A DNA stretch of 14,655 nucleotides from Sporomusaceae bacterium (GCA_027492445.1 JAPUES010000128.1:1-14655); one strand, 5' to 3'; numbered from the stretch's first letter, positions 1 to 8,635 are shown. A program made the numbers and translations. The notes: a model not told the origin generated them from the letters alone.

Positions 1-20
1 CTTTTGCAAATTTACACTGT

Positions 21-57
21 GTCAATTGTCAAATATTCTTAACTTAATGACATTGAC
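21..57. repeat. Imperfect inverted repeat downstream of the CYTH-CHAD gene
   Basis: Bases 21-31 (GTCAATTGTCA) and 48-57 (TGACATTGAC) pair as a 10-bp stem with one bulged T and a 16-base loop. The repeat lies about 20 bases past the stop of the minus-strand gene that ends at 77. No clear T-run follows on the minus strand, so it is a poor intrinsic terminator. It could instead be an operator for a gene left of the window, because the minus strand here also carries TTGACA-like hexamers. Nothing else is visible in the first 76 bases. Confidence 0.25.
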
Positions 58-76
58 CAAGTTGGTGCTGTTTTTT

Positions 77-1615
77 TCATACTAGCCATCTTTGCGCTGT
101 TCTATAAAAGTTTTGCCAATACTTGTCCATCTTGTTTTTTACAAATAAAGCTTCTCGGCCCTGCCAGCCGATGACGAGCCCGGCCTCTAAGTAGAGTTCC
201 TTATTGGAATTTCCTTTTAATAAGGTCCCGAGTATACTCTCCGTACTGTCTACGTCATTAATGAAACCTAAATTGTTTTGTAGGGTGTCTAGTCTTAACA
301 CCAGTTGGGGGATTTCTATAAACGCAGTTTCCAAAACTTCTGCCACATATTTAATCTTTTTTACTTGTAGGCGTATCTTATGCATATCTTCCGTAGTCAT
401 CCAATCAATTTTCTTACCTTGTTTCGTTAAGGCTTTAAGACTGCTAGATAATTTACTTATGGCATATTCATTCATGTTTGTAAATACATCTCTTGCCAGC
501 TGCTCCTTATTATCGGCTAAAATGGCCTGTAGCTCTAATAATAGAGAGGTCGTATGCCCAGCCCTTATTATTTTGTGAACCTTTTCAGCCTCTAGCATAC
601 GCGCTTGGCACAAACATTCTCCTAGGCTCATTTTGCTGGTTTTTGTAAGAGTCTGTTCTCCCTTAACTTGCCTCCAACTCCCATAGGCCACATCAATTTC
701 TCGTAAGTTACCTAACAGTTTTCCTATATTTTTAAGTTCAGTTAAGTAAAATTTATGTTGTTTCGTGACTAGAGTACCCGAAAACTCCAACAAGGAACGT
801 AACCGGCGCAAGGCAATACGCATTTCATGAATGTTTTCAGGTAGGTCTGGCTTTTCTATAAAATTCTGTTGGGTCACTAAAAATCGACCTATTAATTGTA
901 GTAACAGCTTACTTAATTCTTCACTTGCCAATTTAGTTTTGTCAACCTGGGGTGGTTGGTAAGTTTCTTCCCTCTGTAATGTGCCTTTTCCTGCTAGTTT
1001 AAGACCACGATAATACTTACTATCGACTTCCGGTACTAAGGAAAATTCTCTCGCTAGCTCTGCCCCTAATTGAAATAAGGCCGCAACTTCCCCCTTTTTT
1101 AGTTCTAATTCTACTTCGAGTATCGGCTCTAAGTTTACTCCTGCGATAATCTCACCTTGATCTGCAGCTACTTCAATTTGACTGCCATCAGGCATAATAA
1201 CATCCATACGACTGCGCTCAAATCTAGTCATAAGAACAGGATAGAGTTTTTCACTCCCCACTACGGTCATGATTTTCTTCCCCATGGCTGTACCGGCAAA
1301 CACGGTAATATCGGGCTGCGGGTCCGAAACAAGAACGTTCCATTCATGCCGCTCGTGGAGCCCGCCCCTAGATGATCCTCCGCCTTTTACCGTTGCAATC
1401 CACTGCTCACCTTCACGGCGAATACGATATGCAATTTTGGCCTTCTGCAAACAAGCTGATTCGGTGTCAAAGTAGTGAGTTTCTAAAACCTCCTTATTCT
1501 CAGATTCAGGTACTGCTTTTTCAAGCAAACTCTGTGTTGTCATAATCTGATCCCATGTAGTAGCATCCGTACATCTAAGTTTTAATTCTCGTTCCTCATA
1601 CCTAGGCAAATTCAT
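77..1615 (-). CDS. CYTH-CHAD domain protein (triphosphate tunnel / polyphosphate-associated)
   Basis: A 512-residue protein with two domains. The N-terminal CYTH (triphosphate tunnel) domain spans about 5-205. It opens with the ExExK signature (E8, E10, K12) and continues with basic and acidic strands such as YRIRRE near 63-68 and EVELELK near 167-173, as expected for a metal-dependent enzyme that cleaves inorganic triphosphate. The C-terminal alpha-helical CHAD domain spans about 228-505. It has two repeats marked by conserved His and basic residues: HEMRIALRRLR with H263, and MHKIRLQVKK with H412. CHAD domains are known to bind polyphosphate, so a cytoplasmic role in triphosphate/polyphosphate turnover is likely but is inferred from the family. 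No signal peptide or membrane segment is visible. The ATG at 1615 has only a weak upstream SD. The gene is divergent from the signalling operon that starts at 1836. Confidence 0.9.
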   Translation of the reverse strand: MNLPRYEERELKLRCTDATTWDQIMTTQSLLEKAVPESENKEVLETHYFDTESACLQKAKIAYRIRREGEQWIATVKGGGSSRGGLHERHEWNVLVSDPQPDITVFAGTAMGKKIMTVVGSEKLYPVLMTRFERSRMDVIMPDGSQIEVAADQGEIIAGVNLEPILEVELELKKGEVAALFQLGAELAREFSLVPEVDSKYYRGLKLAGKGTLQREETYQPPQVDKTKLASEELSKLLLQLIGRFLVTQQNFIEKPDLPENIHEMRIALRRLRSLLEFSGTLVTKQHKFYLTELKNIGKLLGNLREIDVAYGSWRQVKGEQTLTKTSKMSLGECLCQARMLEAEKVHKIIRAGHTTSLLLELQAILADNKEQLARDVFTNMNEYAISKLSSSLKALTKQGKKIDWMTTEDMHKIRLQVKKIKYVAEVLETAFIEIPQLVLRLDTLQNNLGFINDVDSTESILGTLLKGNSNKELYLEAGLVIGWQGREALFVKNKMDKYWQNFYRTAQRWLV

Positions 1616-1729
1616 TCACCAGCTTTCCAATGTAATTCTATTTTATCACTATACCATATTACTTGTGCTGCGTATCCACCTATCTTATTTTTGTAGTTAT
1701 ATTCGTATTTTGCAGGGAATAACAAGATT

Positions 1730-1758
1730 TTATCGAATAGTGAAAGTGATTATATAAT
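1730..1758 (+). promoter_or_regulatory. Candidate sigma-A promoter of the binding protein / kinase / HD-GYP operon
   Basis: A perfect TATAAT at 1753-1758 sits 17 bases after a weak -35 (TTATCG, 1730-1735). It gives a leader of about 70 bases to the TTG start at 1836. The 1616-1826 interval is the divergent spacer with the CYTH-CHAD gene. No equally good promoter was found on the minus strand. Confidence 0.45.
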
Positions 1759-1835
1759 TACGATTTTTTTCCATTCTTGTACTTTCTATAGTATCTTTTC
1801 TCTTACCGCTAATTATAGAAAAGGGGTTGAATTTT

Positions 1836-2978
1836 TTGAGGAATATGCAAATTATCTATAGTCTACTTTTCCTTGTTGCCTTACTCTCTAGTGGTTGTAG
1901 CAACGGTAAAGAGCAAACTACTCCTCAAGAAATTGTCATCGCCAGTGCCAATCCCATGAGCGGTAATTCTAGTGACTTTGGCGATATGAAGGTAAAAGCA
2001 ATTCAATTAGCCTTTGATGAAGTCAATCACACTGGCGGAATTGATGGTAAAAAACTTACTTTGCAAATTGGCGATGATGAAAGTTCACCCAAAGAAGCTT
2101 ATAAATTAGCCGTCACACTTGCGACTGATCCCAAGATTGTCGCCGTTATTGGTCATTTTAATAGCGCGAGCACCTTAGCTGCTAGAAATGTATATAACGG
2201 AGCTGGTATTCCGGTCATAACAGATTCTGTGAATAAAGCCATTACCGATGGTACAACGCCATATTTATTTAGAATGTTAGCAACGGATCAATTTGCCGCA
2301 GAGCAATTGGCCGAATATACTGTTCAAAAATTACATCACAAAAAAATTGCAATTATTTATGTTAATAATGACTATAGTAAAGATATGAAAGAATATTTCC
2401 GTAAAAAAATACGACAACTTGGTGGAGAAATAACCACCATGGAAATTTTTTTCGAGGAACGAACAAAAAACTTCAACCTTGAGCTTGAGAGAATTAAAGC
2501 AACTAAGCCCGATGCTATCTTTTTCGTTGGCTATTATAAAGAAGCAGCATTAATCGCTCGTCAAGCCCGTTTTATCGGTCTTACTGCTCCCATTATTAGT
2601 ACGGATGGCATTAGCTCCCTTGAGCTAATTCATCTAGGTGGCGAGGCTGTAGAGGGCATTCGCTTTAATGGTTCTTTTCATCCTTCCATTGTAAAAAACG
2701 GTTCTGACAAATTTGCTAAGAATTTTAAAGACCGTTATGGTAAAGAACCTGATACCTACGCTGCGCTAGCCTATGACTCAGCCCAAATACTCATTGAGGG
2801 AATAAGAAAAAATGGTGCGAGCCGCGAAAAAATTTATACCTATTTATCTAACCTTAAGGACTATCCAGGAGTTACAGGTAATATTACTTTTGATGATAAA
2901 CACCAGGTGCAAGCTAAGATTATCATTTTGACTGTTAAAAATGGACAGTTTGTGCCTGACACTCTTCAACCGGAATAA
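1836..2978 (+). CDS. Periplasmic-binding-protein-type lipoprotein (Peripla_BP_6, LivJ-like), probable ligand sensor
   Basis: About 380 residues: a hydrophobic signal peptide ending in LLSSGC (lipobox Cys at 21), then a type I periplasmic-binding fold of the branched-chain amino-acid-binding family. Family features include IVIASANPMSG after the linker, AFDEVNHTGGIDGKKL, VIGHFNSASTLAA in the ligand-contact region, and DAIFFVGYYKEA. Transport homologues normally sit beside livH/M/G/F permease genes. None is here. A histidine kinase starts 28 bases downstream, so a sensory role presenting a bound ligand to the kinase is inferred. The ligand is unknown, and the LivJ-type AAT contact after the second strand reads DSVN instead, so it need not be leucine. 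A TTG at 1827 directly abuts the AAGGGG SD (1821-1826), so the TTG at 1836 (9-base spacing) is the better start. Confidence 0.85.
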   Translation: MRNMQIIYSLLFLVALLSSGCSNGKEQTTPQEIVIASANPMSGNSSDFGDMKVKAIQLAFDEVNHTGGIDGKKLTLQIGDDESSPKEAYKLAVTLATDPKIVAVIGHFNSASTLAARNVYNGAGIPVITDSVNKAITDGTTPYLFRMLATDQFAAEQLAEYTVQKLHHKKIAIIYVNNDYSKDMKEYFRKKIRQLGGEITTMEIFFEERTKNFNLELERIKATKPDAIFFVGYYKEAALIARQARFIGLTAPIISTDGISSLELIHLGGEAVEGIRFNGSFHPSIVKNGSDKFAKNFKDRYGKEPDTYAALAYDSAQILIEGIRKNGASREKIYTYLSNLKDYPGVTGNITFDDKHQVQAKIIILTVKNGQFVPDTLQPE

Positions 2979-3006
2979 AACCAACAGGACGTAGGAGGTG
3001 TAGAGT

Positions 3007-5388
3007 GTGAAAATTCGCTCTCAACTGCTACTAGTAATGGTAATGGCATTATTTATTACCATCTCACTAGTCGCTAGTGTTCAGATGTATACGACTTACT
3101 ATCAAGCACAAGAAAGCATGAAACGCATTTTACAGCACCAAGCCAATCAATTTAGCGGTCAAGTGGATACCTGGTTTAGTATTATTCAGCAAAGTGGTCA
3201 TTTTTTTGTCAGTCAACCCTTTGTACAAAATGCAACACCAGAGGAAATGCAAAAACTCCTTGGAAATTTACATAATGAAATCAACGTTTTTAACAATCTT
3301 AGTATTGCCACTCCCGATGGAACCATAACCAATAGTTATCCCTTTAATGAAGCTCTCCTAGGTACTAATAATATTAAAGATGCTGATTTTTTCAAAGATA
3401 CGGTTGCTTCACAAACACCTCAAATTGGCAGAGTCATAATGAACTCAGAAACAGGTAAGGTCTCGATTATTCTTACCCAACCTATTATTAATTCCAATAA
3501 TGAATTAACTGCTGTATTATTGCAGGATATTAATTTAAACCTCCTGCAAGATATGGTCGAAGATGCTGTGATTGGTCATACAGGACAAACTATCATTTTT
3601 GCAACTAATACGCAAATTTTAACTTCCCAAAATAAATCCGTGTTATTATTTACAAATGTCCCTGCTACCCTTTCGGATTTTTTAAATAGAGATTTGCATG
3701 ATACAACGGAGTTTACTACTGAGAATGGGAAAACCATTATCGCGGCTACAAATCGTATACGAACACCGGGCTGGGGCGTCGCCGTTACGATAACCCAATC
3801 TGAAATATTACAAAGTTTTTATGATAGCGCTACCTATGGCGGAAGTACCTTTGTGATTATCTTTATTTTATTGACCTTTATTGCTTCTCTGGTCTTTAAC
3901 CGTTTATTTGGTTCTATTACTATCGTAACAGAGCACTTAGCCAGTTTGAACGATGGTAAGTTCCCTTCTGGAAAAATTAATGAAACGCTCATTAAATCAG
4001 CTCCTCAAGAACTGCAACAACTTTGTACGACCTTCAATACAATGTCAGAAACCATTATGCAAAATATTGAAATGATTAATGAAGCAAATGAAGCCTTAAT
4101 TTTTAGCGAAGAACGTTGGCAATTGGCGTTAAACGGCAGCAACGATGGCATCTGGGATTGGAATATCGAAACAAATGACATCTTCTTTTCTAGTCGGGTC
4201 AAGCAAATGTTTGGTTATGCCACTACAACTGTCTCCTGGAGTATGGAGGATTGGAAAAAGAGATTACATCCTGATGATTCTGATTTGGTGGAAACCCTTT
4301 TAAAGGATCATCTTGATAGGAAATCTGATTTTTTCAATGCAGAATTTCGCTTTCTCTGTAGTGACAATACCTTCAAATGGGCATGTATTCGTGGGCAAGG
4401 GGTATGGAACTATTTAAATCTTCCCGTAAGAATCGTTGGCTCGATTAGCGATATAAGTAAACGTAAAAAAGCAGAAGAAGAATTACATCAGGCCCATGAT
4501 CAATTGGAACTTAAAATAGAACTAAGAACCCAAGATTTAGTAGCTATGAATCAAGAGTTACAATCTGTGAATAATGAATTAGGACAAACTTTAGAGCATC
4601 TAAGAGAAACCCAAGATCAATTGGTACAATCTGAAAAAATGGCCTCTCTCGGGAATTTAGTCGCCGGAATCGCCCACGAAATTAATACTCCAATTGGCAT
4701 CGGAGTAACCGCCGCATCCCATTTGGAAAAAATCACAAAAGATTTTATAGCCTTGTATGAAGCAGGGACAATAAAGCGCTTAGATTTGGCAAATCACTTA
4801 ACAGATTCGGCGGAAGCCGTCACTATTATTTTTTCTAATCTTGAACGGGCTTCCCAATTAGTGCGAAGTTTCAAGCAGGTGTCCGTTGACCAATCAAGTG
4901 AAGCACGACGAGAATTTAATGTTCGGCAATATCTTGGCGAGTTATTACTGAGCTTACAACCTAAATTAAAAAGAACTGCTCACAATATTACTATCCACTG
5001 TGATGAAAGCCTAAAAATAGATAGTTTTCCTGGCGCTTTTGCCCAAATACTCACTAATTTAATAATGAACTCACTTGTCCATGCTTATGAAGCTAATATA
5101 GCAGGACAAATCACTATTGATATCGAAAAAAGCAATAACTACACTTTACATCTTACTTACCAAGATGATGGAAAAGGTATGGATACAACAATCTTAAATA
5201 AAATATATAATCCTTTTTTTACAACCAAACGTGGCAATGGGGGAACTGGCTTAGGATTGTATGTTGTTTATAACATTGTGACCCAACAATTTGGTGGAAG
5301 TATTGAATGTATCAGCCAACTAGGCCAGGGAACTAAATTCTTACTTGAATTTCCATTGGAAAAGGAGATCGGTTATGATAGTAAATGA
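3007..5388 (+). CDS. Membrane sensor histidine kinase (dCache-HAMP-like-PAS-HisKA-HATPase)
   Basis: 793 residues. TM1 about 7-29; an extracytoplasmic double-Cache sensor about 33-270 (conserved PDG at 103-105, DADFF at 125-129, and a second lobe ending TPGWGVAV); TM2 about 279-299; a HAMP-like linker about 300-355; a PAS_3 domain about 370-485 (GIWDWNIETND, HPDD, FRFLCSDNTFKW); a coiled coil about 486-545; and a HisKA helix with phospho-acceptor H557 in AHEINTP. The ATPase domain has N688 in the N box, D721-G-K-G in G1 and GTGLG at 746-750 in G2, so it should be catalytically intact. The GTG start is chosen for the strong SD AGGAGGTG (2993-3000), six bases upstream. The gene overlaps the response regulator by 14 bases, which suggests translational coupling and a cognate pair. 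The upstream lipoprotein may contact the Cache domain. That is inference. Confidence 0.93.
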   Translation: MKIRSQLLLVMVMALFITISLVASVQMYTTYYQAQESMKRILQHQANQFSGQVDTWFSIIQQSGHFFVSQPFVQNATPEEMQKLLGNLHNEINVFNNLSIATPDGTITNSYPFNEALLGTNNIKDADFFKDTVASQTPQIGRVIMNSETGKVSIILTQPIINSNNELTAVLLQDINLNLLQDMVEDAVIGHTGQTIIFATNTQILTSQNKSVLLFTNVPATLSDFLNRDLHDTTEFTTENGKTIIAATNRIRTPGWGVAVTITQSEILQSFYDSATYGGSTFVIIFILLTFIASLVFNRLFGSITIVTEHLASLNDGKFPSGKINETLIKSAPQELQQLCTTFNTMSETIMQNIEMINEANEALIFSEERWQLALNGSNDGIWDWNIETNDIFFSSRVKQMFGYATTTVSWSMEDWKKRLHPDDSDLVETLLKDHLDRKSDFFNAEFRFLCSDNTFKWACIRGQGVWNYLNLPVRIVGSISDISKRKKAEEELHQAHDQLELKIELRTQDLVAMNQELQSVNNELGQTLEHLRETQDQLVQSEKMASLGNLVAGIAHEINTPIGIGVTAASHLEKITKDFIALYEAGTIKRLDLANHLTDSAEAVTIIFSNLERASQLVRSFKQVSVDQSSEARREFNVRQYLGELLLSLQPKLKRTAHNITIHCDESLKIDSFPGAFAQILTNLIMNSLVHAYEANIAGQITIDIEKSNNYTLHLTYQDDGKGMDTTILNKIYNPFFTTKRGNGGTGLGLYVVYNIVTQQFGGSIECISQLGQGTKFLLEFPLEKEIGYDSK

Positions 5389-6943
5389 TGATGAATTATT
5401 ATTTCAAGAAGATCTAGATGGAGAGATATTAGAAAATACTTTGTCATCTCCAGAAGCTGAGAATAAATGGAAAGTATTAATTGTTGATGATGATGAAGAA
5501 GTCCACAACGTAACCAAAATGGCTCTTCGTCGTTTTACCTTTGATGGTAAGTCCGTGGATTTTCTAAGTGCTTATTCCGCTACCGAGGGAAAGAAATTAT
5601 TAGCAGAACACAAAGATACGGCGGTAGTATTGTTAGATGTTGTAATGGAAGAAGAAGACTCCGGTCTTAAAATGGCGCGCTATATCCGTACCGAACTTAA
5701 TAACCCGTTAGTACGTATTATCTTGCGTACTGGGCAACCTGGTCAGGCTCCTGAACATAAGGTGGTTGTCGAATATGATATTAATGATTATAAAGAAAAA
5801 ACAGAACTAACAACACAAAAACTACATACTACCCTTGTTACAACCTTGCGTTCTTTTCGTGATATGACGATTATTGATGTGAATCGTCGCAGTCTGAAAA
5901 AAATTATTGATTCTTCGGCCAGTATGTTTGAACTTCAATCGATGAGCAATTTTGCCTCTGGCGTATTATCCCAATTGGTCGCTCTTTTAAAGGTAAATCC
6001 CAGTGCTTTGTACTGCAATGCTTCTGGCCTCGCCGCTACTAAGACTGGTCATAATGATTTTCATGTACTAGCTGCAACGGGAAGCTATGAACAAATGATT
6101 GGTACAACCATTGATGATGAAACAAATTTAGCCATCCTTGATGATATTATCAAGGCTTTTAAGGAAAAGAAAAGTTTTTATTATCCCAATCGTTTTATAA
6201 TTTATTTTTGCAGTAAGCATGGGTCAGAAAATGTAATCTTTTTGGATGGTGTGGCCTCCTTAAGTATTTGGGATCGTGATTTAGTAGAAATTTTTTGTGC
6301 AAATGTTTCAGTAGCTTTTGATAATATTTATTTGAATCAAGAAGTGGAAGATACACAAAAAGAAATTTTATTTACCTTAGGTGAGGTGGCGGAAGCTCGT
6401 TCCCAAGAGACAGGTCACCATGTTAAGCGTGTAGCTGAAATCGCCAAATTATTAGCACTAGGTTATGGCCTTTCCCTTGAGGAGGCAGAAGGTTTGCGTT
6501 TGGCCGCACCAATTCATGATGTGGGCAAGCTAGCAATTCCAGATGCAATTTTAAATAAGCCAGGGAAATTAACCGTAGAAGAGTTTTCTATTATGAAAAC
6601 CCACTCCCCTATCGGCTATGAAATGCTAAAGAACTCCAAGCGTTCTATTTTAAAACTTGGTGCCTTGATTGCTCTTCAACATCATGAACGCTATGATGGA
6701 ACTGGTTATCCTCAAGGACTTAAAGGGGAAGATATTCATATTTATGGCCGTATTGTGGCGTTGGCAGATGTTTTTGATGCCTTGAGCAGTGTACGCGTCT
6801 ATAAGAAAGCATGGTCCTTAGAAGAGATACTTACTTATATTCAAGAACAACGTGGCGCTCATTTTGATCCGCGCCTTGTGGATATCTTTATGGAAAATTT
6901 AGATGATATTATGCTTATTTGCAAACGACTTGCTGACGACTAA
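5375..6943 (+). CDS. REC-DUF3369-HD-GYP response regulator, probable c-di-GMP phosphodiesterase
   Basis: 522 residues from the ATG at 5375. The receiver domain spans about 32-155, with acidic pocket D38-D40, phospho-acceptor D88 (VLLDVVM) and a Lys in the NDYKEKTEL segment. A DUF3369 middle domain follows at about 160-320, the usual partner between REC and HD-GYP. The HD-GYP domain spans about 325-515: H348/H349 (GHHVKRV), the HD pair H381-D382 (HDVGK), H436-H437, and the GYP signature at 444-446 (RYDGTGYP). All hallmark metal ligands are present, so c-di-GMP hydrolysis is expected. The protein has no DNA-binding domain, so its output is second-messenger turnover in the cytoplasm. The start is set by the SD AAAGGAG (5361-5367), seven bases before the ATG, inside the kinase's 3' end. 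A longer TTG frame from 5345 has no SD. A terminator hairpin follows the stop. Confidence 0.94.
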   Translation: MIVNDDELLFQEDLDGEILENTLSSPEAENKWKVLIVDDDEEVHNVTKMALRRFTFDGKSVDFLSAYSATEGKKLLAEHKDTAVVLLDVVMEEEDSGLKMARYIRTELNNPLVRIILRTGQPGQAPEHKVVVEYDINDYKEKTELTTQKLHTTLVTTLRSFRDMTIIDVNRRSLKKIIDSSASMFELQSMSNFASGVLSQLVALLKVNPSALYCNASGLAATKTGHNDFHVLAATGSYEQMIGTTIDDETNLAILDDIIKAFKEKKSFYYPNRFIIYFCSKHGSENVIFLDGVASLSIWDRDLVEIFCANVSVAFDNIYLNQEVEDTQKEILFTLGEVAEARSQETGHHVKRVAEIAKLLALGYGLSLEEAEGLRLAAPIHDVGKLAIPDAILNKPGKLTVEEFSIMKTHSPIGYEMLKNSKRSILKLGALIALQHHERYDGTGYPQGLKGEDIHIYGRIVALADVFDALSSVRVYKKAWSLEEILTYIQEQRGAHFDPRLVDIFMENLDDIMLICKRLADD

Positions 6944-6963
6944 TAAGTATTTAGGCGTTATAC

Positions 6964-7019
6964 AATAAAGTAAGCCTCAAAATCAGTTTCAAAACACTGA
7001 CTTTGAGGCTTACTTTATT
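6964..7019. terminator. Bidirectional terminator between convergent HD-GYP and prfC genes
   Basis: A perfect 18-bp stem pairs 6964-6981 with 7002-7019. After one mismatch, five more pairs form (6983-6987 with 6996-7000), closing on an 8-base loop. The core carries AAGCCTC/GAGGCTT, and the outer ends are A-rich on one side and T-rich on the other, so it can serve as an intrinsic terminator in both directions. It starts 20 bases after the stop at 6943 and ends 11 bases before the prfC stop at 7031. Confidence 0.88.
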
Positions 7020-7030
7020 ATCCATAAGGA

Positions 7031-8635
7031 TTAAATGCTTTGGGAGTTTTGCGGTACTTCTAAAAATTCTACCTCAGGATTCCGTTCGCTCACCCAGCGA
7101 ATGGCCCATTCATTACTGAGGAGCAATACAGGCCGATCTTTTATATCATGAATGATCATACCACTATCAATACTCTTCATTGATTTAATGGCGGAAGCTT
7201 CACCTGCGAGCCAGCGAGCTACACTAAAGGACAATCGATCCATAATGAGATCTACACCATACTCATTTTTTAGGCGGTATTCTAAAACTTCAAATTGTAG
7301 TGCTCCAACCACGCCAATAATAAAGGATTCCACAGCACTATCATGTTGCCGGAAGACTTGTACCGCTCCTTCTTGGGTAAGCTGCGTCATACCTTTTACA
7401 AATTGCTTGCGCTTCATAGTATCTTTAGGCTGCACTCGAGCAAATTGCTCAGGAGGAAATACGGGGAAGTCTTGAAAGTTAAATTTAGTTCCTTCTTGAC
7501 ATAAAGTATCACCGATACCAAAAATGCCAGCATCAAATAGACCAATTACATCTCCAGGATAGGCTTCATCAATAATGGTACGCTCCTGTGCCAAAAATTG
7601 CTGTGGCTGAGCAAGTTTGATATTCTTACCAGATTGAGCGTGATATACGGACATACCCCGCGTAAACTTACCTGAACAAATGCGAATAAAAGCCAGTCGA
7701 TCACGATGAGCTGGATTCATATTAGCCTGTATCTTAAAGACAAAAGCGGAAAAGTCTTCACTAATCGGACTAATTTCGCCTTCTGTTGATAGACGTGGAG
7801 CCGGCGGCGGTGCTAGTTGTAAAAATTCTTCTAAAAAAGGCCGAACACCAAAATTCGTCATGGCACTACCAAAAAACATGGGTGTTAATTCTCCAGCTTT
7901 GACTTGCTCAAGATTAAAGGCATCACCAGCCATATCCAAGAGTTCAATATCCTCACACAGCACTTCATGAGCCTCAGCCCCGAGCACCTCGCGGAAAGCA
8001 GGGTCATTTACACTGCCTATAGTAGACGGCAATACGGACTGACCATGAGAACCATCTTTTTCAAATAGTTCAACTTGCGCCTGTTGTCGATTATACACAC
8101 CAACATAATTACCATGTATCCCTACAGGCCAATTCATAGGATATGCCCTTATACCAAGTACTTGCTCAATTTCTTCCATTAACTCAAAAGGACTTTTACC
8201 AAAGCGGTCCAGCTTATTTACAAAGGTAAATACAGGAATGCCTCGTTGGCGGCATACGTGGAATAACTTTTTGGTTTGTTCTTCCACCCCTTTCGCCACA
8301 TCAATGAGCATGACAGCACTATCGGCTGCCATTAAAGTCCGATAGGTATCTTCACTAAAGTCTTGGTGACCAGGTGTATCCAAAATATTTACCCGATATC
8401 CGTCATAATCAAATTGTAATACACTCGATGTTACGGAAATACCTCTTTGCTTTTCAATTTCCATCCAGTCGGAAACGGCATGTTTTTGCGCCTTTCTAGA
8501 CTTTACCGATCCTGCTAAACGAATAGCCCCGCCATAGAGTAGCAGCTTTTCCGTCAAAGTAGTTTTACCCGCATCTGGATGTGAAATAATTGCGAATGTT
8601 CGACGCCGATTGGTTTCTAACTCTAATTCTTCCAT
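7031..8635 (-). CDS. prfC: Peptide chain release factor 3 (RF3)
   Basis: 534 residues, about the usual RF3 length of 525-530. RF3 is the translational GTPase that recycles RF1/RF2 from the ribosome after peptide release. The G domain has the P-loop in SHPDAGKTT (18-26), switch II DTPGH (86-90) and NKLD (140-143). The RF3-specific stretch SVKSRKAQKHAVSDWM follows G1. The later domain-II and domain-III regions contain FKIQANMNP and GALQFEVLEYRLKNEYGV, both typical of RF3 rather than EF-G. The ATG at 8635 is preceded in frame by a stop four codons upstream, so the start cannot move far. The best SD (AGGGGG) is about 13 bases from the ATG, unusually far, so initiation may be weak. The gene is monocistronic, with its own promoter and the shared convergent terminator. 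Confidence 0.96.
   Translation of the reverse strand: MEELELETNRRRTFAIISHPDAGKTTLTEKLLLYGGAIRLAGSVKSRKAQKHAVSDWMEIEKQRGISVTSSVLQFDYDGYRVNILDTPGHQDFSEDTYRTLMAADSAVMLIDVAKGVEEQTKKLFHVCRQRGIPVFTFVNKLDRFGKSPFELMEEIEQVLGIRAYPMNWPVGIHGNYVGVYNRQQAQVELFEKDGSHGQSVLPSTIGSVNDPAFREVLGAEAHEVLCEDIELLDMAGDAFNLEQVKAGELTPMFFGSAMTNFGVRPFLEEFLQLAPPPAPRLSTEGEISPISEDFSAFVFKIQANMNPAHRDRLAFIRICSGKFTRGMSVYHAQSGKNIKLAQPQQFLAQERTIIDEAYPGDVIGLFDAGIFGIGDTLCQEGTKFNFQDFPVFPPEQFARVQPKDTMKRKQFVKGMTQLTQEGAVQVFRQHDSAVESFIIGVVGALQFEVLEYRLKNEYGVDLIMDRLSFSVARWLAGEASAIKSMKSIDSGMIIHDIKDRPVLLLSNEWAIRWVSERNPEVEFLEVPQNSQSI

Noticed and set aside
204..578. 124-codon open frame on the plus strand inside the CYTH-CHAD gene
   Set aside because: Antisense to a clear two-domain protein, no SD, and a composition with no family resemblance; a shadow frame. 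The same applies to the shorter frames inside the other genes.
1700..1739. TATTCG / CGAATA dyad upstream of the binding-protein operon, resembling TATTCGAATA before the acyl-CoA synthetase
   Set aside because: Only six-base arms and 28 bases apart. The similarity to the palindrome at 12194-12203 is too short to claim a shared operator.
1827..1829. TTG at 1827 as start of the binding-protein lipoprotein
   Set aside because: It directly abuts the AAGGGG SD with no spacer. The TTG at 1836 has a 9-base spacing and keeps the full signal peptide.
5345..5374. Ten-codon N-terminal extension of the HD-GYP regulator from a TTG at 5345
   Set aside because: No SD precedes it, and it lies deep in the kinase coding sequence. 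The ATG at 5375 has a good SD.
7031..8635. Elongation factor G or a tetracycline-resistance ribosomal protection protein
   Set aside because: Too short (534 residues), and the RF3-specific stretch SVKSRKAQKHAVSDWM plus the RF3 C-terminal motifs are present.
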